64,000 bases of DNA, taken from NCBI RefSeq assembly GCF_021172065.1, contig NZ_CP087880.1, positions 310,001 through 374,000 on the forward strand, read 5' to 3'. The DNA comes from Pseudocitrobacter corydidari. Its GTDB lineage: Bacteria; Pseudomonadota; Gammaproteobacteria; Enterobacterales; Enterobacteriaceae. Positions 1-9,192 of the stretch are shown piece after piece; the stretch's first letter is position 1; each line of letters opens with the position of its first letter. The notes under the pieces are model-generated. The model was not told where the DNA came from. It was given only the letters and a program-made list of their open reading frames with translations, and made no database searches. The position numbers and the translations under genes are program-made.

Positions 1-756
1 CGACTAATGGACGATCAGGGGCCACGGGAAGTGGCGCAGGCGGCCCGCGCATTTAATGCGATGCAGGCGCGTATCCAGCGTTATTTGAAAGAACGCACGC
101 AAATTCTCGCCGCAATTTCCCACGACCTGCAAACGCCCATCACGCGGATGAAACTGCGCGTGGAGATGAGCGAGGAGCCGATGCTTCGCGATAAGCTCAT
201 GCAGGATCTCGAGAATATGACGCGGCTGGTACGCGAGGGCATAGCGTATGCCCGAAGCGCTGAACCCTTGCTGGAGCCCACGCATCGGCTCGATCTCAAT
301 GCCTTTCTCGACACCCTCGTTTGCGACTATACGGACACCGGGCAGGTAGTCACCTTCTTGCCCGCCCCAACGATTTCCCCGCTGGAGATCCGGCCGCAGG
401 CGCTACGGCGCATCATGACCAATCTGCTTGATAATGCGCTGAAGTACGGCAGTGAAGCGCAGGTTCATCTGCTTTTGCATGATACGCAGTGGCTGGAAAT
501 TCAGGTGCGGGATAACGGCCCCGGTATTGATGAGGCCGAGCAGGATGCGGTACTACAACCTTTCTACCGTATTGAAAACTCGCGCAATCGCCACACCGGC
601 GGTACCGGGCTGGGGTTGGCGATCGCGGCCCAACTGGCGACGCAGCTTCATGGTCAGTTGCATTTACACAACCATCCCGACGGCGGTCTGGTGGTCACTT
701 TGCGTTTGCCGCGCGTTTTGTATCCTTCTGTATCCTCTTCCTCTCGCGACAACTAA
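1..756 (+). CDS. Sensor histidine kinase, 3' part (5' end outside window)
   Basis: The reading frame is open from base 1, so the N-terminal sensor and membrane parts lie upstream. What remains is the end of a HAMP linker (EVAQAARAFNAMQARI), the H box with the phosphoacceptor His in AAISHDLQTPITR, the N box LLDNALKYG, the G1 box DNGPGI and the G2 box GGTGLGLAIA. This is a complete dimerisation plus HATPase core of the EnvZ/OmpR class. The protein would autophosphorylate and pass phosphate to a response regulator, presumably encoded just upstream and not visible here. A DipZ-type thiol-disulfide gene follows after 99 bp, which hints at an envelope redox or stress signal; that link is inference. 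The stimulus cannot be read from this fragment. Confidence 0.93.
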   Translation, partial: RLMDDQGPREVAQAARAFNAMQARIQRYLKERTQILAAISHDLQTPITRMKLRVEMSEEPMLRDKLMQDLENMTRLVREGIAYARSAEPLLEPTHRLDLNAFLDTLVCDYTDTGQVVTFLPAPTISPLEIRPQALRRIMTNLLDNALKYGSEAQVHLLLHDTQWLEIQVRDNGPGIDEAEQDAVLQPFYRIENSRNRHTGGTGLGLAIAAQLATQLHGQLHLHNHPDGGLVVTLRLPRVLYPSVSSSSRDN

Positions 757-855
757 CGAGACAAAACGGCCTTCCGCCGACACACCCCGCACACATCGAC
801 GCGGTTAAATCGTCTCACCGCCTGATACCCAGGCAACTTAAAGGTGAGGTGAGAT

Positions 856-2034
856 ATGGCTATTATCATTGCGTTTGTCGGCGGCATGCTGACGCTGTTA
901 AGCCCCTGTACGCTGCCTGTTATCCCGTTTTTATTTGCCAGCGTGAAAGGGCAGAAACGTCATCTGGCGGCGATGTTAACCGGGATGGTGCTGATGTTTA
1001 CCCTGGTGTCATCGCTGGTGACCGTGGCCAGTGCCTGGGTGGCTCAGGTTGCCACCGTTGGGCGTTGGCTGGCGTTACTGTTTATGAGCGCGGTCGCGCT
1101 TTCGCTGATATTCCCACGCGTGGCGCAGTGGCTGGCGAAACCGGTGGTGCGGCTGGGCAATCAGGTGAACGATCAAAGCAACCATAATCGTGGGCTCGTT
1201 GCCGCGCTGCTAGCCGGTTTTGCCACCGGCCTGCTGTGGGCACCCTGCGCCGGGCCGGTGCTGGGGGCCATTCTCAGCCTGAGTTTGCTTCAGGAGAGCA
1301 GCGTTTCGGGCAGTGTATTGCTGGCAGCCTACGGAAGCGGCTGCGCGGCGATGCTGGCCCTGTTGTGGTTTGGTGGTAAACGTGTGATGCACTGGCTGCG
1401 GGCAAAAACGGCGGTGGTGGAACGTCTGCGTCAGGGGGCAGGTGTCGCAATGCTGGCGTCGGTGGCGCTGATTGCCACCTGTACTACCAGCGTGCTTCAG
1501 GGTGCCAGTGCGTTTTCACAGCAGCTGGAACAGCGTCTGGTGGGCTTGCTACCTGAACAATCCGTACATTTGCAGCCGGTGGTTGACACCACACCCAGCA
1601 GTCAGCTACCGCCGTTGACGGGCGGGACGGCGTGGATCAATAGCGCGCCGCTGTCTGCTGACTCGCTGAAAGGGAAGGTGGTACTGGTTGATTTCTGGAC
1701 CTTTGACTGCATCAACTGCCAGCACACGTTGCCTCATGTTCGCGAATGGTCGCAGAAATACCCAGGCCTGACGGTAGTCGGCGTACACACGCCTGAATAT
1801 CCCCATGAGAAACAAGAGCATGCGGTAAAGTCGGCGGTGAAAAAATGGCGGCTGAATTACCCGGTGGTGATGGACAATAACTACCGTATATGGAATGCGT
1901 TCGGCAATCAGTACTGGCCTGCACACTACCTGTTTGATGCGCGCGGGCAGCTGCGGTACACCTTCTTTGGTGAAGGTAACTATGCCGAGCAGGAAGCGGC
2001 GATAAAGACGTTGTTACAGGAGAGCCATGCCTGA
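856..2034 (+). CDS. DipZ-type cytochrome c biogenesis/thioredoxin fusion membrane protein
   Basis: This 392-residue protein has an N-terminal multi-pass CcdA/DsbD-like domain with the paired membrane cysteines in LLSPCTLPV (near residue 17) and LLWAPCAGPV (near residue 130). After a linker it carries a C-terminal TlpA/redoxin domain with a CINC active site in FWTFDCINCQHTLPH (near residue 290). The arrangement is that of the DipZ family: electrons pass from cytoplasmic thiols through the membrane domain to a periplasmic thioredoxin fold. Substrates are unknown. The start has a strong Shine-Dalgarno sequence (AGGTGAG). The stop codon lies inside a REP hairpin (2029-2054), so the last residues are encoded by the repeat. 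It follows a histidine kinase gene and is probably controlled by that two-component system, which is inference. Confidence 0.85.
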   Translation: MAIIIAFVGGMLTLLSPCTLPVIPFLFASVKGQKRHLAAMLTGMVLMFTLVSSLVTVASAWVAQVATVGRWLALLFMSAVALSLIFPRVAQWLAKPVVRLGNQVNDQSNHNRGLVAALLAGFATGLLWAPCAGPVLGAILSLSLLQESSVSGSVLLAAYGSGCAAMLALLWFGGKRVMHWLRAKTAVVERLRQGAGVAMLASVALIATCTTSVLQGASAFSQQLEQRLVGLLPEQSVHLQPVVDTTPSSQLPPLTGGTAWINSAPLSADSLKGKVVLVDFWTFDCINCQHTLPHVREWSQKYPGLTVVGVHTPEYPHEKQEHAVKSAVKKWRLNYPVVMDNNYRIWNAFGNQYWPAHYLFDARGQLRYTFFGEGNYAEQEAAIKTLLQESHA

Positions 2035-2312
2035 TGGCGCTGCGCTTATCAGGCCTACCAGTACTGAACCGTAGGTCGGGTAAGGCGCAGCTGCCACCCG
2101 ACAATTAGGCCGCACAATGCCCGACAGAAACGCCGAACCGTAGGTCGGGTAAGGCGCAGCCGCCACCCGACAATTAAGCCGCACAATGCCCGATGGAAAC
2201 GCCTAACCGTAGGCCGGATAAGGCGCAGCCGCCACCCGACAATTAGGCCGCACAATGCCCGGTGGAAACGTCTAACCGTAGGCCGGATAAGGCGCAGCCG
2301 CATCCGGCAATT
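2029..2312. repeat. REP hairpin followed by 69-bp tandem BIME repeat, about 3.5 copies
   Basis: A REP stem (GCCTGAT at 2029-2035 with ATCAGGC at 2048-2054) overlaps the stop codon of the DipZ-type gene. It is followed by direct repeats starting GTAGGYCGG at 2071, 2140, 2209 and 2278, exactly 69 bp apart. The fourth copy is cut short near 2312. Each unit holds a REP-like core (AAGGCGCAGCYGCC) and a shared spacer ending GGAAACGYC. This fills the gap between the DipZ-type gene and the convergent exported-protein gene. Such elements can bind DNA gyrase or IHF and stabilise 3' ends of transcripts. Confidence 0.9.
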
Positions 2313-2382
2313 TCGCTGCTCAGGCTACTGAAAACAGGGGCGAAACGGCGGAAACATCCGCTGCCGTTTCGTCGCTCTTCTC

Positions 2383-2724
2383 TTAATTGAAGGCGACCTT
2401 AATCGGCTGTTCAGAAAGTTTTTGGCAGGCCTTCAGCGTGTGGCTTTTGGCAAAATAGAACATGAACTTATCGCTCTTTGGATGATGCATTAAGGTATCG
2501 CCGTTACTGAATTTGAAATATTCCGTACCGTTGTGTACCTCATGCCCTGAGCCCACATAATAATGTCCCTTCCACAACTCGGAGATGTGTCCAAAGGCAT
2601 GCAGCGTGATTTCGATTAGCCCACGCGAGGGGCATTTCAGCTTCAGTGCTGTCGAGTTGAAATTAAGCGCAAGGGCAGGGGAGGTCAGCGTCGCCAGTGC
2701 AGCAATAAAAAACAATTTTTTCAT
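2383..2724 (-). CDS. Small exported protein of unknown function
   Basis: The predicted 113-residue product starts with a clear Sec signal peptide (MKKLFFIAALATLTSPALA) and is probably cleaved after ALA, leaving about 94 residues. The mature part has two cysteines (LKCPSRG and LKACQKL) that could form one periplasmic disulfide. It is rich in His, Lys and aromatic residues and has no membrane segment or lipobox. I do not recognise the family. A purine-rich stretch with AGGA lies before the start on the minus strand. It stands alone, convergent with the repeat block and downstream of yjdIJ. A periplasmic location is the only safe statement. Confidence 0.7.
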   Translation of the reverse strand: MKKLFFIAALATLTSPALALNFNSTALKLKCPSRGLIEITLHAFGHISELWKGHYYVGSGHEVHNGTEYFKFSNGDTLMHHPKSDKFMFYFAKSHTLKACQKLSEQPIKVAFN

Positions 2725-2874
2725 AGGATTATGTAGGACTTTTCTTATACGGGACGGGCTTTTTACCGTAACGGAAAGTTTACAAAATTGATGTCAGTCA
2801 ACTAAAACGGGGTTTTGATTTCATTAAGGGGAGTTTTTCTTTTTTTTGCGATCTGTGTCGGGGGCAATGAAGGG

Positions 2875-2894
2875 CAGCGCTCCGCAGAGCGCTG
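2875..2894 (-). terminator. Hairpin just 3' of yjdJ, possible terminator
   Basis: CAGCGCTC (2875-2882) and GAGCGCTG (2887-2894) form a perfect 8-bp stem with a 4-base loop, five bases beyond the yjdJ stop on the minus strand. No U-tract follows in that direction, so it may only protect the transcript end. Confidence 0.35.
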
Positions 2895-2898
2895 TAGA

Positions 2899-3171
2899 TT
2901 AGGCGCGAATATCGGCGTATTCCGGGGTGGTATCAAATTCGTGTTTAGCGAAGGGGCACAGCGGAATAATTTTGCGATTCTCGTTACGCATTTTTTCCAC
3001 CACTTTTGCCACCAGTTTCTTGCCAACGCCCTGGCCCTTCAGGCTTGGATCTACATCGGTATGCTCAATAATACTGAGGTGCTCGCCGGTGGGAACAAAA
3101 ACCACTTCCGCCAGTTGATTACCGTCAGCATCGTTAACGTAAAAACGGTTGTTACCTTCCAGAATTTCCAT
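2899..3171 (-). CDS. yjdJ: YjdJ-family small GNAT-like N-acetyltransferase
   Basis: This 90-residue protein matches the YjdJ family of minimal GNAT folds (DUF4442/Gcn5-like, as E. coli YjdJ). It contains the acetyl-CoA-binding pattern [20 protein letters not shown], with the Q/RxxGxG/A signature (GQGVGKK). The C-terminal [16 protein letters not shown] is typical of the family, and its Cys is conserved. The in vivo substrate is not known. It lies 17 bp behind yjdI in the same orientation, as in E. coli, so the two are cotranscribed. In E. coli the pair sits elsewhere, near cadBA, so its placement next to arn is a local rearrangement. Confidence 0.88.
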   Translation of the reverse strand: MEILEGNNRFYVNDADGNQLAEVVFVPTGEHLSIIEHTDVDPSLKGQGVGKKLVAKVVEKMRNENRKIIPLCPFAKHEFDTTPEYADIRA

Positions 3172-3188
3172 TTTTTTCTCGCTATGGG

Positions 3189-3419
3189 TTATTTGGTACG
3201 GTATTTCAGCGCGCCGCTGGGGCAGGTATCGATGACCTGTTGCACCACGGTGCTCTCTACATTATCGGGCATAATCCACGGTTTGCGCTTCAAATTGAAG
3301 AGCTTGCTGTTGCCACGCACGCAGTTGCCCGAGTGCTGACACAGGGCGGTGTTAAAATAGACGTCGATCTTTTCACCGGTGTAGACCCGGTATCCGGCGT
3401 CGAGAAGTTCTTTATCCAT
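3189..3419 (-). CDS. yjdI: YjdI-family ferredoxin-like (4Fe-4S mono-cluster) protein
   Basis: The 76-residue product is close to E. coli YjdI. It carries the cysteines expected of the Fer4_19 family: one in [15 protein letters not shown], with its second Cys seven residues on, and one in the C-terminal [10 protein letters not shown]. These are consistent with a single Fe-S cluster. Its redox partner and role are unknown. It is the first gene of the yjdI-yjdJ pair, read from a promoter in the 162-bp gap 3420-3581. Size and motif order match the family throughout, so the identification is firm although the function is not. Confidence 0.9.
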   Translation of the reverse strand: MDKELLDAGYRVYTGEKIDVYFNTALCQHSGNCVRGNSKLFNLKRKPWIMPDNVESTVVQQVIDTCPSGALKYRTK

Positions 3420-3581
3420 GACATTGCCTCAATTCAAATAAGAGTACTGGCTGTGCTAATCATAGCCTGTCATGGCATGCGGAGGGAAAGGAATTACTGA
3501 TTGATAGGGGATGAGTTGCTAACAAATATTGCAGCGCTGTCGCAGCTTTTTAAGAATTATTCTCAACTCTGTCATATCGCC

Positions 3582-3827
3582 CTATCGCAACTTTAACGCG
3601 GCCCACGCTTCGGAGGAAAAGCAGACAGAAGAGAGAATCTCAATGGTGCGGTTTTTATTGTTATTAATGTAGTAAGTGGCATTAAGCGTTGGTGTAAGAA
3701 CATCACCTTTGTTAATGCTGAAGGCTGATTTGATTTTAGTAATGGTTTTAATTTTGCCGCATTGGGTGACCACTGAAAAAATATCCTGTTTTTCAGTTTT
3801 TGAGACGTCAATGACCTGCCATTCCAT
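3582..3827 (-). CDS. Hypothetical protein, 81 residues
   Basis: The open frame runs upstream to 3875, but the Met at 3827 (MEWQVIDVSK) is preferred because a GGGGAT Shine-Dalgarno sequence lies eight bases before it on the minus strand. The product has no signal peptide or membrane segment. It is built of short beta-like stretches (FSVVTQCGKIKTITKIKSAF, TLNATYYINNNKNRTIEILS), suggesting a small beta-rich domain. I do not recognise it. The gene is AT-richer than its surroundings and stands alone before the arn promoter region, which suggests an acquired accessory gene. Confidence 0.55.
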   Translation of the reverse strand: MEWQVIDVSKTEKQDIFSVVTQCGKIKTITKIKSAFSINKGDVLTPTLNATYYINNNKNRTIEILSSVCFSSEAWAALKLR

Positions 3828-4080
3828 GCATATATCCCCAAATAATTTGTGTGTTCGTATATTAGCACAGCCCACCAGGGCAAGAGCCTAAACATACGGT
3901 AAATGAGTGAGCGAAACTACTTTTGTCACGCAGTAAATAGTGATCGTGCTCACCAAATAAAATATTCAGGAAAAACATGAGGAAACACAGGAAATAGCAG
4001 AATATAGAATTTCTAAATATATCAAATGGTTGCGTTTTAATACTATTAATTGCAAATAATTTATTTGGATATTTCACTTT

Positions 4081-4097
4081 CTTAATGTTGCGCTAAT
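4081..4097 (+). promoter_or_regulatory. PmrA box of the arn operon
   Basis: CTTAATGTTGCGCTAAT contains two half sites, CTTAAT and GCTAAT, five bases apart. This fits the PmrA consensus YTTAAK-N5-YTTAAK and the box before Salmonella pmrH/arnB. It lies about 90 bp before arnB in an AT-rich stretch (3828-4186) that holds no other convincing gene. It predicts activation by PmrA/PmrB (BasR/BasS) under iron or low-pH conditions, and by PhoPQ if a PmrD exists elsewhere. Confidence 0.75.
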
Positions 4098-4186
4098 ACA
4101 AGCTCTCTATTCTGAACCTCTCCTCCCCGAAAAAGGCATTGCATGTTATGCCATGCGCCGTGGGGCTACGTCAGCGAGTGTTCAAA

Positions 4187-5326
4187 ATGGATGATTTTTT
4201 ACCGTTTTCCCGTCCCTCTATGGGGGATGAGGAGTTTCAGGCGATAAAAGCCGTCTTGCAGTCAGGATGGATAACGACCGGGCCACAAAATCAGGCGTTA
4301 GAAGAGGCATTTTGCGCGCTAACGGGCAATCGATTTGCGATAGCCGTCAGTTCCGCTACTGCCGGAATGCACGTCACCTTGATGGCGCTTGGAATTGGGC
4401 CGGGCGATGAGGTCATCACTCCTTCGCTGACCTGGGTTTCCACGCTGAATATGATTGAGCTGCTGGGCGCTACGCCGGTGATGATTGATGTCGATCGCGA
4501 TAATCTGATGGTCACCGCGCAGGCGATCGAAGCCGCGATTACCCCGCGAACCAAAGCCATCGTGCCGGTGCATTATGCAGGCGCGCCGGTGGATCTCGAC
4601 GCCATTTATGCCGTGGCGCATCGCCACGGTATTGCGGTTATCGAAGATGCGGCTCATGCCGCAGGCACGGCCTATAAAGGCCATCATGTTGGCGGAAAAG
4701 GCACGGCTATTTTCTCGTTTCACGCCATTAAAAACATGACCTGCGCCGAAGGCGGGTTGGTGGTGACCGATGATGAAAACCTTGCCCGACAGATCCGCAG
4801 CCTGAAATTTCATGGCCTGGGCGTGGATGCATTCGACCGACAAACCCATGGCCGCGCCCCGCAGGCGGAAGTGCTCTCGCCCGGTTACAAATATAACCTC
4901 GCCGATATCAACGCCGCGCTGGCACTGGCGCAATTAGCAAAATTGCCGCAGGCCAATCAAAAACGCAGCAACATCGCGCAGCGTTATTTACAGGAACTGG
5001 CCGATACGCCTTTTCAGCCGCTTGCTCTTCCGGCCTGGCCGCATCAGCACGCCTGGCATCTTTTTATTATCCGCGTGGATGAAGCGCGTTGTGGTATCAG
5101 CCGTGACGTATTAATGGAACAGCTAAAAGCGAAGGGAATTGGCACCGGCCTGCATTTCCGCGCGGCGCATACGCAAAAATATTATCGTGAACGTTACCCC
5201 AATCTCGTGCTGCCCAATACCGAATGGAACAGCGCGCGTATTTGTTCCCTTCCTCTTTTCCCGGATATGACTCATGACGACACAACCCGCGTTATTGCGG
5301 CACTCCATCAACTGGCAGGACGTTGA
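4187..5326 (+). CDS. arnB: UDP-4-amino-4-deoxy-L-arabinose--oxoglutarate aminotransferase
   Basis: ArnB is a PLP-dependent aminotransferase (DegT/DnrJ/EryC1 family). It converts the UDP-4-keto-pentose made by ArnA to UDP-L-Ara4N with glutamate as donor, in the cytoplasm. The PLP lysine is K182 in [15 protein letters not shown], and the substrate region [15 protein letters not shown] is intact. The open frame extends upstream to 4139, but starting at 4187 ([13 protein letters not shown]) gives 379 residues, the E. coli length, and aligns with the known N-terminus. It is the first gene of arnBCADTEF, 90 bp behind the PmrA box. arnC starts one base after its stop. Confidence 0.96.
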   Translation: MDDFLPFSRPSMGDEEFQAIKAVLQSGWITTGPQNQALEEAFCALTGNRFAIAVSSATAGMHVTLMALGIGPGDEVITPSLTWVSTLNMIELLGATPVMIDVDRDNLMVTAQAIEAAITPRTKAIVPVHYAGAPVDLDAIYAVAHRHGIAVIEDAAHAAGTAYKGHHVGGKGTAIFSFHAIKNMTCAEGGLVVTDDENLARQIRSLKFHGLGVDAFDRQTHGRAPQAEVLSPGYKYNLADINAALALAQLAKLPQANQKRSNIAQRYLQELADTPFQPLALPAWPHQHAWHLFIIRVDEARCGISRDVLMEQLKAKGIGTGLHFRAAHTQKYYRERYPNLVLPNTEWNSARICSLPLFPDMTHDDTTRVIAALHQLAGR

Positions 5327-5327
5327 G

Positions 5328-6311
5328 ATGTTTGATGTTACGCAGATAAAAAAAGTGTCGGTGGTCATTCCGGTCTACAACGAGCAGGAGAGTTTGCCGG
5401 AATTAATTCGCCGAACTGATGCGGCCTGCGCCTTACTGCATCGCGACTATGAAATCCTGTTGGTGGACGACGGCAGCAGCGATAACTCTGCCCGCATGCT
5501 GTGCGACGCGGCGGACATGCCGGGCAGCCATGTGGTGGCGGTGCTGCTTAACCGTAACTACGGGCAGCACTCCGCCATTATGGCCGGTTTCAGCCATGTG
5601 ACGGGCGATCTGATTATTACCCTGGACGCTGATTTGCAGAACCCGCCGGAAGAGATCCCCCGGCTGGTCGAAAAAGCCGAAGAGGGCTATGACGTGGTGG
5701 GGACGGTGCGGCAAAACCGCCAGGACACGCTCTTTCGCAAAACCGCGTCAAAAATGATTAACCGCCTGATCCAGCGTACCACCGGCAAAGCGATGGGCGA
5801 CTACGGCTGCATGCTGCGCGCCTATCGCCGCCACATTGTCGATGCGATGCTCAACTGTCACGAGCGCAGCACTTTTATTCCCATTCTGGCGAACACCTTT
5901 GCCCGGCGGGCGATTGAGATCCCGGTGCATCATGCCGAGCGCGAGTTTGGCGATTCGAAATACAGCTTTATGCGGCTTATCAACCTGATGTACGACCTGG
6001 TGACCTGCCTGACGACGACGCCGCTGCGTCTGTTGAGCGTCGTGGGCAGCGTGATTGCGCTACTGGGATTCGGCTTCTCTGTGCTGCTTGTGCTGCTGCG
6101 CCTGATGTTTGGCCCGCAATGGGCGGCGGAAGGGGTCTTTATGCTCTTTGCCGTGCTGTTCATGTTTATTGGCGCGCAGTTTGTCGGCATGGGGCTGTTG
6201 GGTGAATACATTGGCCGCATTTACAACGATGTCCGCGCCCGCCCTCGTTATTTTATTCAACGCGTTATACGTCAGCCTGAAACGGCAACAGATGAGGAAA
6301 ATCAGCCATGA
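5328..6311 (+). CDS. arnC: Undecaprenyl-phosphate 4-deoxy-4-formamido-L-arabinose transferase
   Basis: ArnC is a GT2 glycosyltransferase that moves formylated L-Ara4N from UDP to undecaprenyl phosphate on the inner membrane. The N-terminal half has the GT-A fold motifs [28 protein letters not shown] and [14 protein letters not shown] (DxD-type metal site). The C-terminal half has two membrane helices (around residues 235-260 and 270-295). The frame opens at 5274, but the start at 5328 ([13 protein letters not shown]) matches E. coli ArnC and follows the arnB stop by one base, with AGGA upstream. Length is 327 residues. It overlaps arnA by four bases (ATGA), showing translational coupling. Confidence 0.96.
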   Translation: MFDVTQIKKVSVVIPVYNEQESLPELIRRTDAACALLHRDYEILLVDDGSSDNSARMLCDAADMPGSHVVAVLLNRNYGQHSAIMAGFSHVTGDLIITLDADLQNPPEEIPRLVEKAEEGYDVVGTVRQNRQDTLFRKTASKMINRLIQRTTGKAMGDYGCMLRAYRRHIVDAMLNCHERSTFIPILANTFARRAIEIPVHHAEREFGDSKYSFMRLINLMYDLVTCLTTTPLRLLSVVGSVIALLGFGFSVLLVLLRLMFGPQWAAEGVFMLFAVLFMFIGAQFVGMGLLGEYIGRIYNDVRARPRYFIQRVIRQPETATDEENQP

Positions 6312-8293
6312 AAGCAGTTGTTTTTGCCTATCACGATATTGGATGTACGGGTGTTCAGGCGTTGCTTGACGCGAGATATGAAATCGCGGCGATTTTTACT
6401 CACCCGGATAATGCGCAGGAGAATCACTTCTTTGGCTCCGTGGCGCGTCTCGCAGCGGAGCATGGCATTACGGTGTATGCGCCTGACGATGTGAATCATC
6501 CGCTGTGGATTGACCGTATTCGCGCAATGGCCCCGGATGTTATTTTCTCCTTCTATTACCGTAATCTGCTGAGCGATGCCGTTCTCAGCCTTGCGCCTAA
6601 AGGCGGGTTTAACCTGCACGGTTCGTTGCTGCCGAAATACCGGGGACGTGCGCCCCTGAACTGGGTGCTGGTCAATGGGGAACAAGAGACCGGCGTTACG
6701 CTGCATCGGATGGTGAAACGCGCGGATGCGTGGGATATTGTCGCGCAGCAGAAAGTGGCTATCGCTGAGAGTGATAACGCATTGAGCCTGCATCGTAAAC
6801 TGTGTGCGGCTTCGCAGACGCTGTTGCATGATGCGCTGTTACAAATCCACGAAAACCGTACCCATGAGCGCAAGCAGGATGAAAGTCAGGCCACCTATGT
6901 GGGTCGCCGGACGCCGGAAGATGGGCGTCTGGAGTGGGAAAAAACCGCGAACGAGCTACATAACCTGGTTCGCGCCGTCTCTGATCCCTGGCCTGGAGCG
7001 TTCAGCTTTGTTGGGCAGCATAAATTCATCGTCTGGAAATCGCGCGTTCATCCGCAGCCGGTGACGGCACGTGCAGGCACGGTACTTTCCGTTGCACCGC
7101 TGATGATTGCCTGCGGTGAAGGGGCGCTGGAGATCCAAACCGGGCAGACCGAGAAGGGCGTCTACATGCAGGGCGCGCAACTGGCGCAGTCGCTGGGGCT
7201 GGTGACGGGCGCACTGCTGAGCAGTAAGCCGGTAGTGGCGTTAAAACGCCGCACGCGCGTGCTGATCCTTGGCGTGAACGGGTTTATCGGCAATCACCTT
7301 ACCGAACGCTTGCTGAAAGACGATCGCTATGAAATCTACGGTCTGGATATCGGCTCTGACGCCATTGGCCGATTTATGGATTGCCCGCGCTTTCACTTTG
7401 TTGAGGGCGATATCAGCATTCACTCTGAATGGATTGAATACCACATCAAAAAATGTGATGTGGTATTGCCGCTGGTGGCGATCGCCACGCCGATTGAGTA
7501 CACCCGCAATCCGCTGCGCGTCTTTGAGCTCGACTTTGAAGAGAACCTCAAAATTGTGCGTGACTGCGTGAAGTACAACAAACGTATCGTCTTCCCGTCA
7601 ACGTCGGAAGTGTACGGTATGTGTACGGATAAAGACTTCGACGAAGATAACTCTAACCTGGTGGTGGGGCCGATTAATCGTCAGCGCTGGATTTACTCGG
7701 TCTCCAAACAGCTTCTCGATCGCGTGATCTGGGCTTACGGCGAAAAGTCGGGGCTCAAATTTACGCTGTTCCGCCCCTTCAACTGGATGGGGCCGCGCCT
7801 TGATAACCTGAATGCTGCCCGCATTGGCAGTTCGCGCGCCATCACGCAGTTGATCCTGAATCTGGTGGAAGGATCGCCGATTAAACTGATCGAAGGCGGC
7901 AGCCAAAAACGTTGCTTCACCGATATCAGCGATGGCATTGAGGCGCTCTACCGAATTATCGAAAACGAAGATAACCGCTGCGACGGGCAGATTATCAACA
8001 TCGGTAACCCGGACAACGAAGCCAGTATCAAAGAGCTGGCGGAAATGCTGCTTGACTGTTTTGAGCGTCACCCGCTCCGTCAGCACTTCCCACCGTTTGC
8101 CGGATTCCGTGATGTGGAAAGCAGCGATTACTACGGCAAAGGGTATCAGGATGTTGAACACCGGAAACCGAGTATTCGTAACGCCCGACGCTGCCTGAAC
8201 TGGCAACCGGGCATTGCGATGCAGCAAACGGTGGAAGAGACGCTGGACTTCTTCCTGCGCACCGTCGAATTGGGTGGTGACGAACCATCATGA
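6308..8293 (+). CDS. arnA: Bifunctional UDP-L-Ara4N formyltransferase / UDP-glucuronate decarboxylase
   Basis: ArnA has two catalytic domains. The N-terminal formyltransferase (about residues 1-300) uses 10-formyl-THF and retains N102, H104 ([10 protein letters not shown]) and D140 (KRADAWD). The C-terminal SDR domain (about 315-661) oxidises and decarboxylates UDP-glucuronate. It shows the Rossmann motif [10 protein letters not shown] and the active-site segment PSTSEVYGM followed by the YxxxK-type IYSVSKQLL. At 661 residues it is within one residue of E. coli ArnA. It starts in the ATGA overlap with arnC and itself overlaps arnD by four bases, so the operon is tightly coupled. Confidence 0.97.
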   Translation: MKAVVFAYHDIGCTGVQALLDARYEIAAIFTHPDNAQENHFFGSVARLAAEHGITVYAPDDVNHPLWIDRIRAMAPDVIFSFYYRNLLSDAVLSLAPKGGFNLHGSLLPKYRGRAPLNWVLVNGEQETGVTLHRMVKRADAWDIVAQQKVAIAESDNALSLHRKLCAASQTLLHDALLQIHENRTHERKQDESQATYVGRRTPEDGRLEWEKTANELHNLVRAVSDPWPGAFSFVGQHKFIVWKSRVHPQPVTARAGTVLSVAPLMIACGEGALEIQTGQTEKGVYMQGAQLAQSLGLVTGALLSSKPVVALKRRTRVLILGVNGFIGNHLTERLLKDDRYEIYGLDIGSDAIGRFMDCPRFHFVEGDISIHSEWIEYHIKKCDVVLPLVAIATPIEYTRNPLRVFELDFEENLKIVRDCVKYNKRIVFPSTSEVYGMCTDKDFDEDNSNLVVGPINRQRWIYSVSKQLLDRVIWAYGEKSGLKFTLFRPFNWMGPRLDNLNAARIGSSRAITQLILNLVEGSPIKLIEGGSQKRCFTDISDGIEALYRIIENEDNRCDGQIINIGNPDNEASIKELAEMLLDCFERHPLRQHFPPFAGFRDVESSDYYGKGYQDVEHRKPSIRNARRCLNWQPGIAMQQTVEETLDFFLRTVELGGDEPS

Positions 8294-9192
8294 AAAAAGT
8301 CGGCTTACGCATTGATGTCGATACCTTCAGAGGAACCCGTCACGGGGTTCCTCAACTGCTTTCTGTACTTGCGCGACACAGCGTGCGGGCCAGCTTCTTT
8401 TTTAGCGTCGGGCCTGACAACATGGGCAGGCACCTCTGGCGGCTGGTGAAACCTCAATTCCTGTGGAAGATGCTGCGCTCTCGCGCGGCCTCGCTGTACG
8501 GCTGGGATATTTTACTGGCAGGAACCGCCTGGCCCGGACGTGAAATTGGCGCAGGTAATGAAGCGATAATACGTGAATCAGCGGCTTTTCACGAAGTGGG
8601 GCTACATGCGTGGGATCATCATGCCTGGCAGGCCCGCAGTGGGCGCTGGGGCAACAAAAGGCTGGTCCAGGAGATTGGGCGCGGGTTAGTTGAGCTGGAG
8701 CGCATTCTCGGGGCCGCGGTATCGTGCTCGGCGGTGGCGGGCTGGCGGTCTGATAGCCGCGTTGTGACGGCCAAGGAACCGTTTAATTTTCTCTATAACA
8801 GCGACTGTCGCGGTCATCGTCCTTTCCGTCCACGGCTTGAAAATGGCACGCTCGGGACGGTGCAGATCCCGGTAACACTTCCGACCTGGGATGAAGTAGT
8901 TGGGCGCGAGGTGAGCGCGGATGCGTTCAACGATTATCTGATGAAACGCATTCAACAGGATAAGGGCGTGCCGGTTTATACCATTCATGCCGAAGTGGAA
9001 GGCATTGCCTTCGCCGCGCAGTTTGATGCGTTATTAACACTCGCGCGTGAAAACAACATCCACTTTTGCCCCCTGAGCCAGCTTCTGCCCGATGACATCA
9101 GCAGGCTGCCGGTGGGGAGTATTGAACGCGGTGAAATTGCCGGTCGGGAAGGCTGGTTAGGTGTGGAACATATTATGGAATCGTCTCTATGA
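8290..9192 (+). CDS. arnD: 4-deoxy-4-formamido-L-arabinose-phosphoundecaprenol deformylase
   Basis: ArnD belongs to the NodB/polysaccharide deacetylase (CE4) family. It removes the formyl group from undecaprenyl-phosphate-L-Ara4FN, making transfer to lipid A irreversible. The metal-binding motif [11 protein letters not shown] is at the N-terminus (D9, D11), and the second motif [10 protein letters not shown] is near residue 100. Length is 300 residues, as in the family. It acts on a lipid-linked substrate at the cytoplasmic face of the inner membrane. It overlaps arnA and arnT by four bases each. Confidence 0.96.
   Translation: MKKVGLRIDVDTFRGTRHGVPQLLSVLARHSVRASFFFSVGPDNMGRHLWRLVKPQFLWKMLRSRAASLYGWDILLAGTAWPGREIGAGNEAIIRESAAFHEVGLHAWDHHAWQARSGRWGNKRLVQEIGRGLVELERILGAAVSCSAVAGWRSDSRVVTAKEPFNFLYNSDCRGHRPFRPRLENGTLGTVQIPVTLPTWDEVVGREVSADAFNDYLMKRIQQDKGVPVYTIHAEVEGIAFAAQFDALLTLARENNIHFCPLSQLLPDDISRLPVGSIERGEIAGREGWLGVEHIMESSL

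Noticed and set aside
2071-2312. Regular 69-bp spacing suggested a CRISPR-like array
   Set aside because: The whole 69-bp unit repeats, including what would be the spacer, and the core is a REP motif. No cas genes are nearby.
2815-3339. 174-residue plus-strand frame across yjdJ and yjdI
   Set aside because: It covers two small recognised genes on the other strand and has no support of its own.
3862-4077. 71-residue open frame on the minus strand upstream of arnB
   Set aside because: It lies in AT-rich promoter DNA, has no ribosome binding site or recognisable protein, and would cover the region next to the PmrA box.
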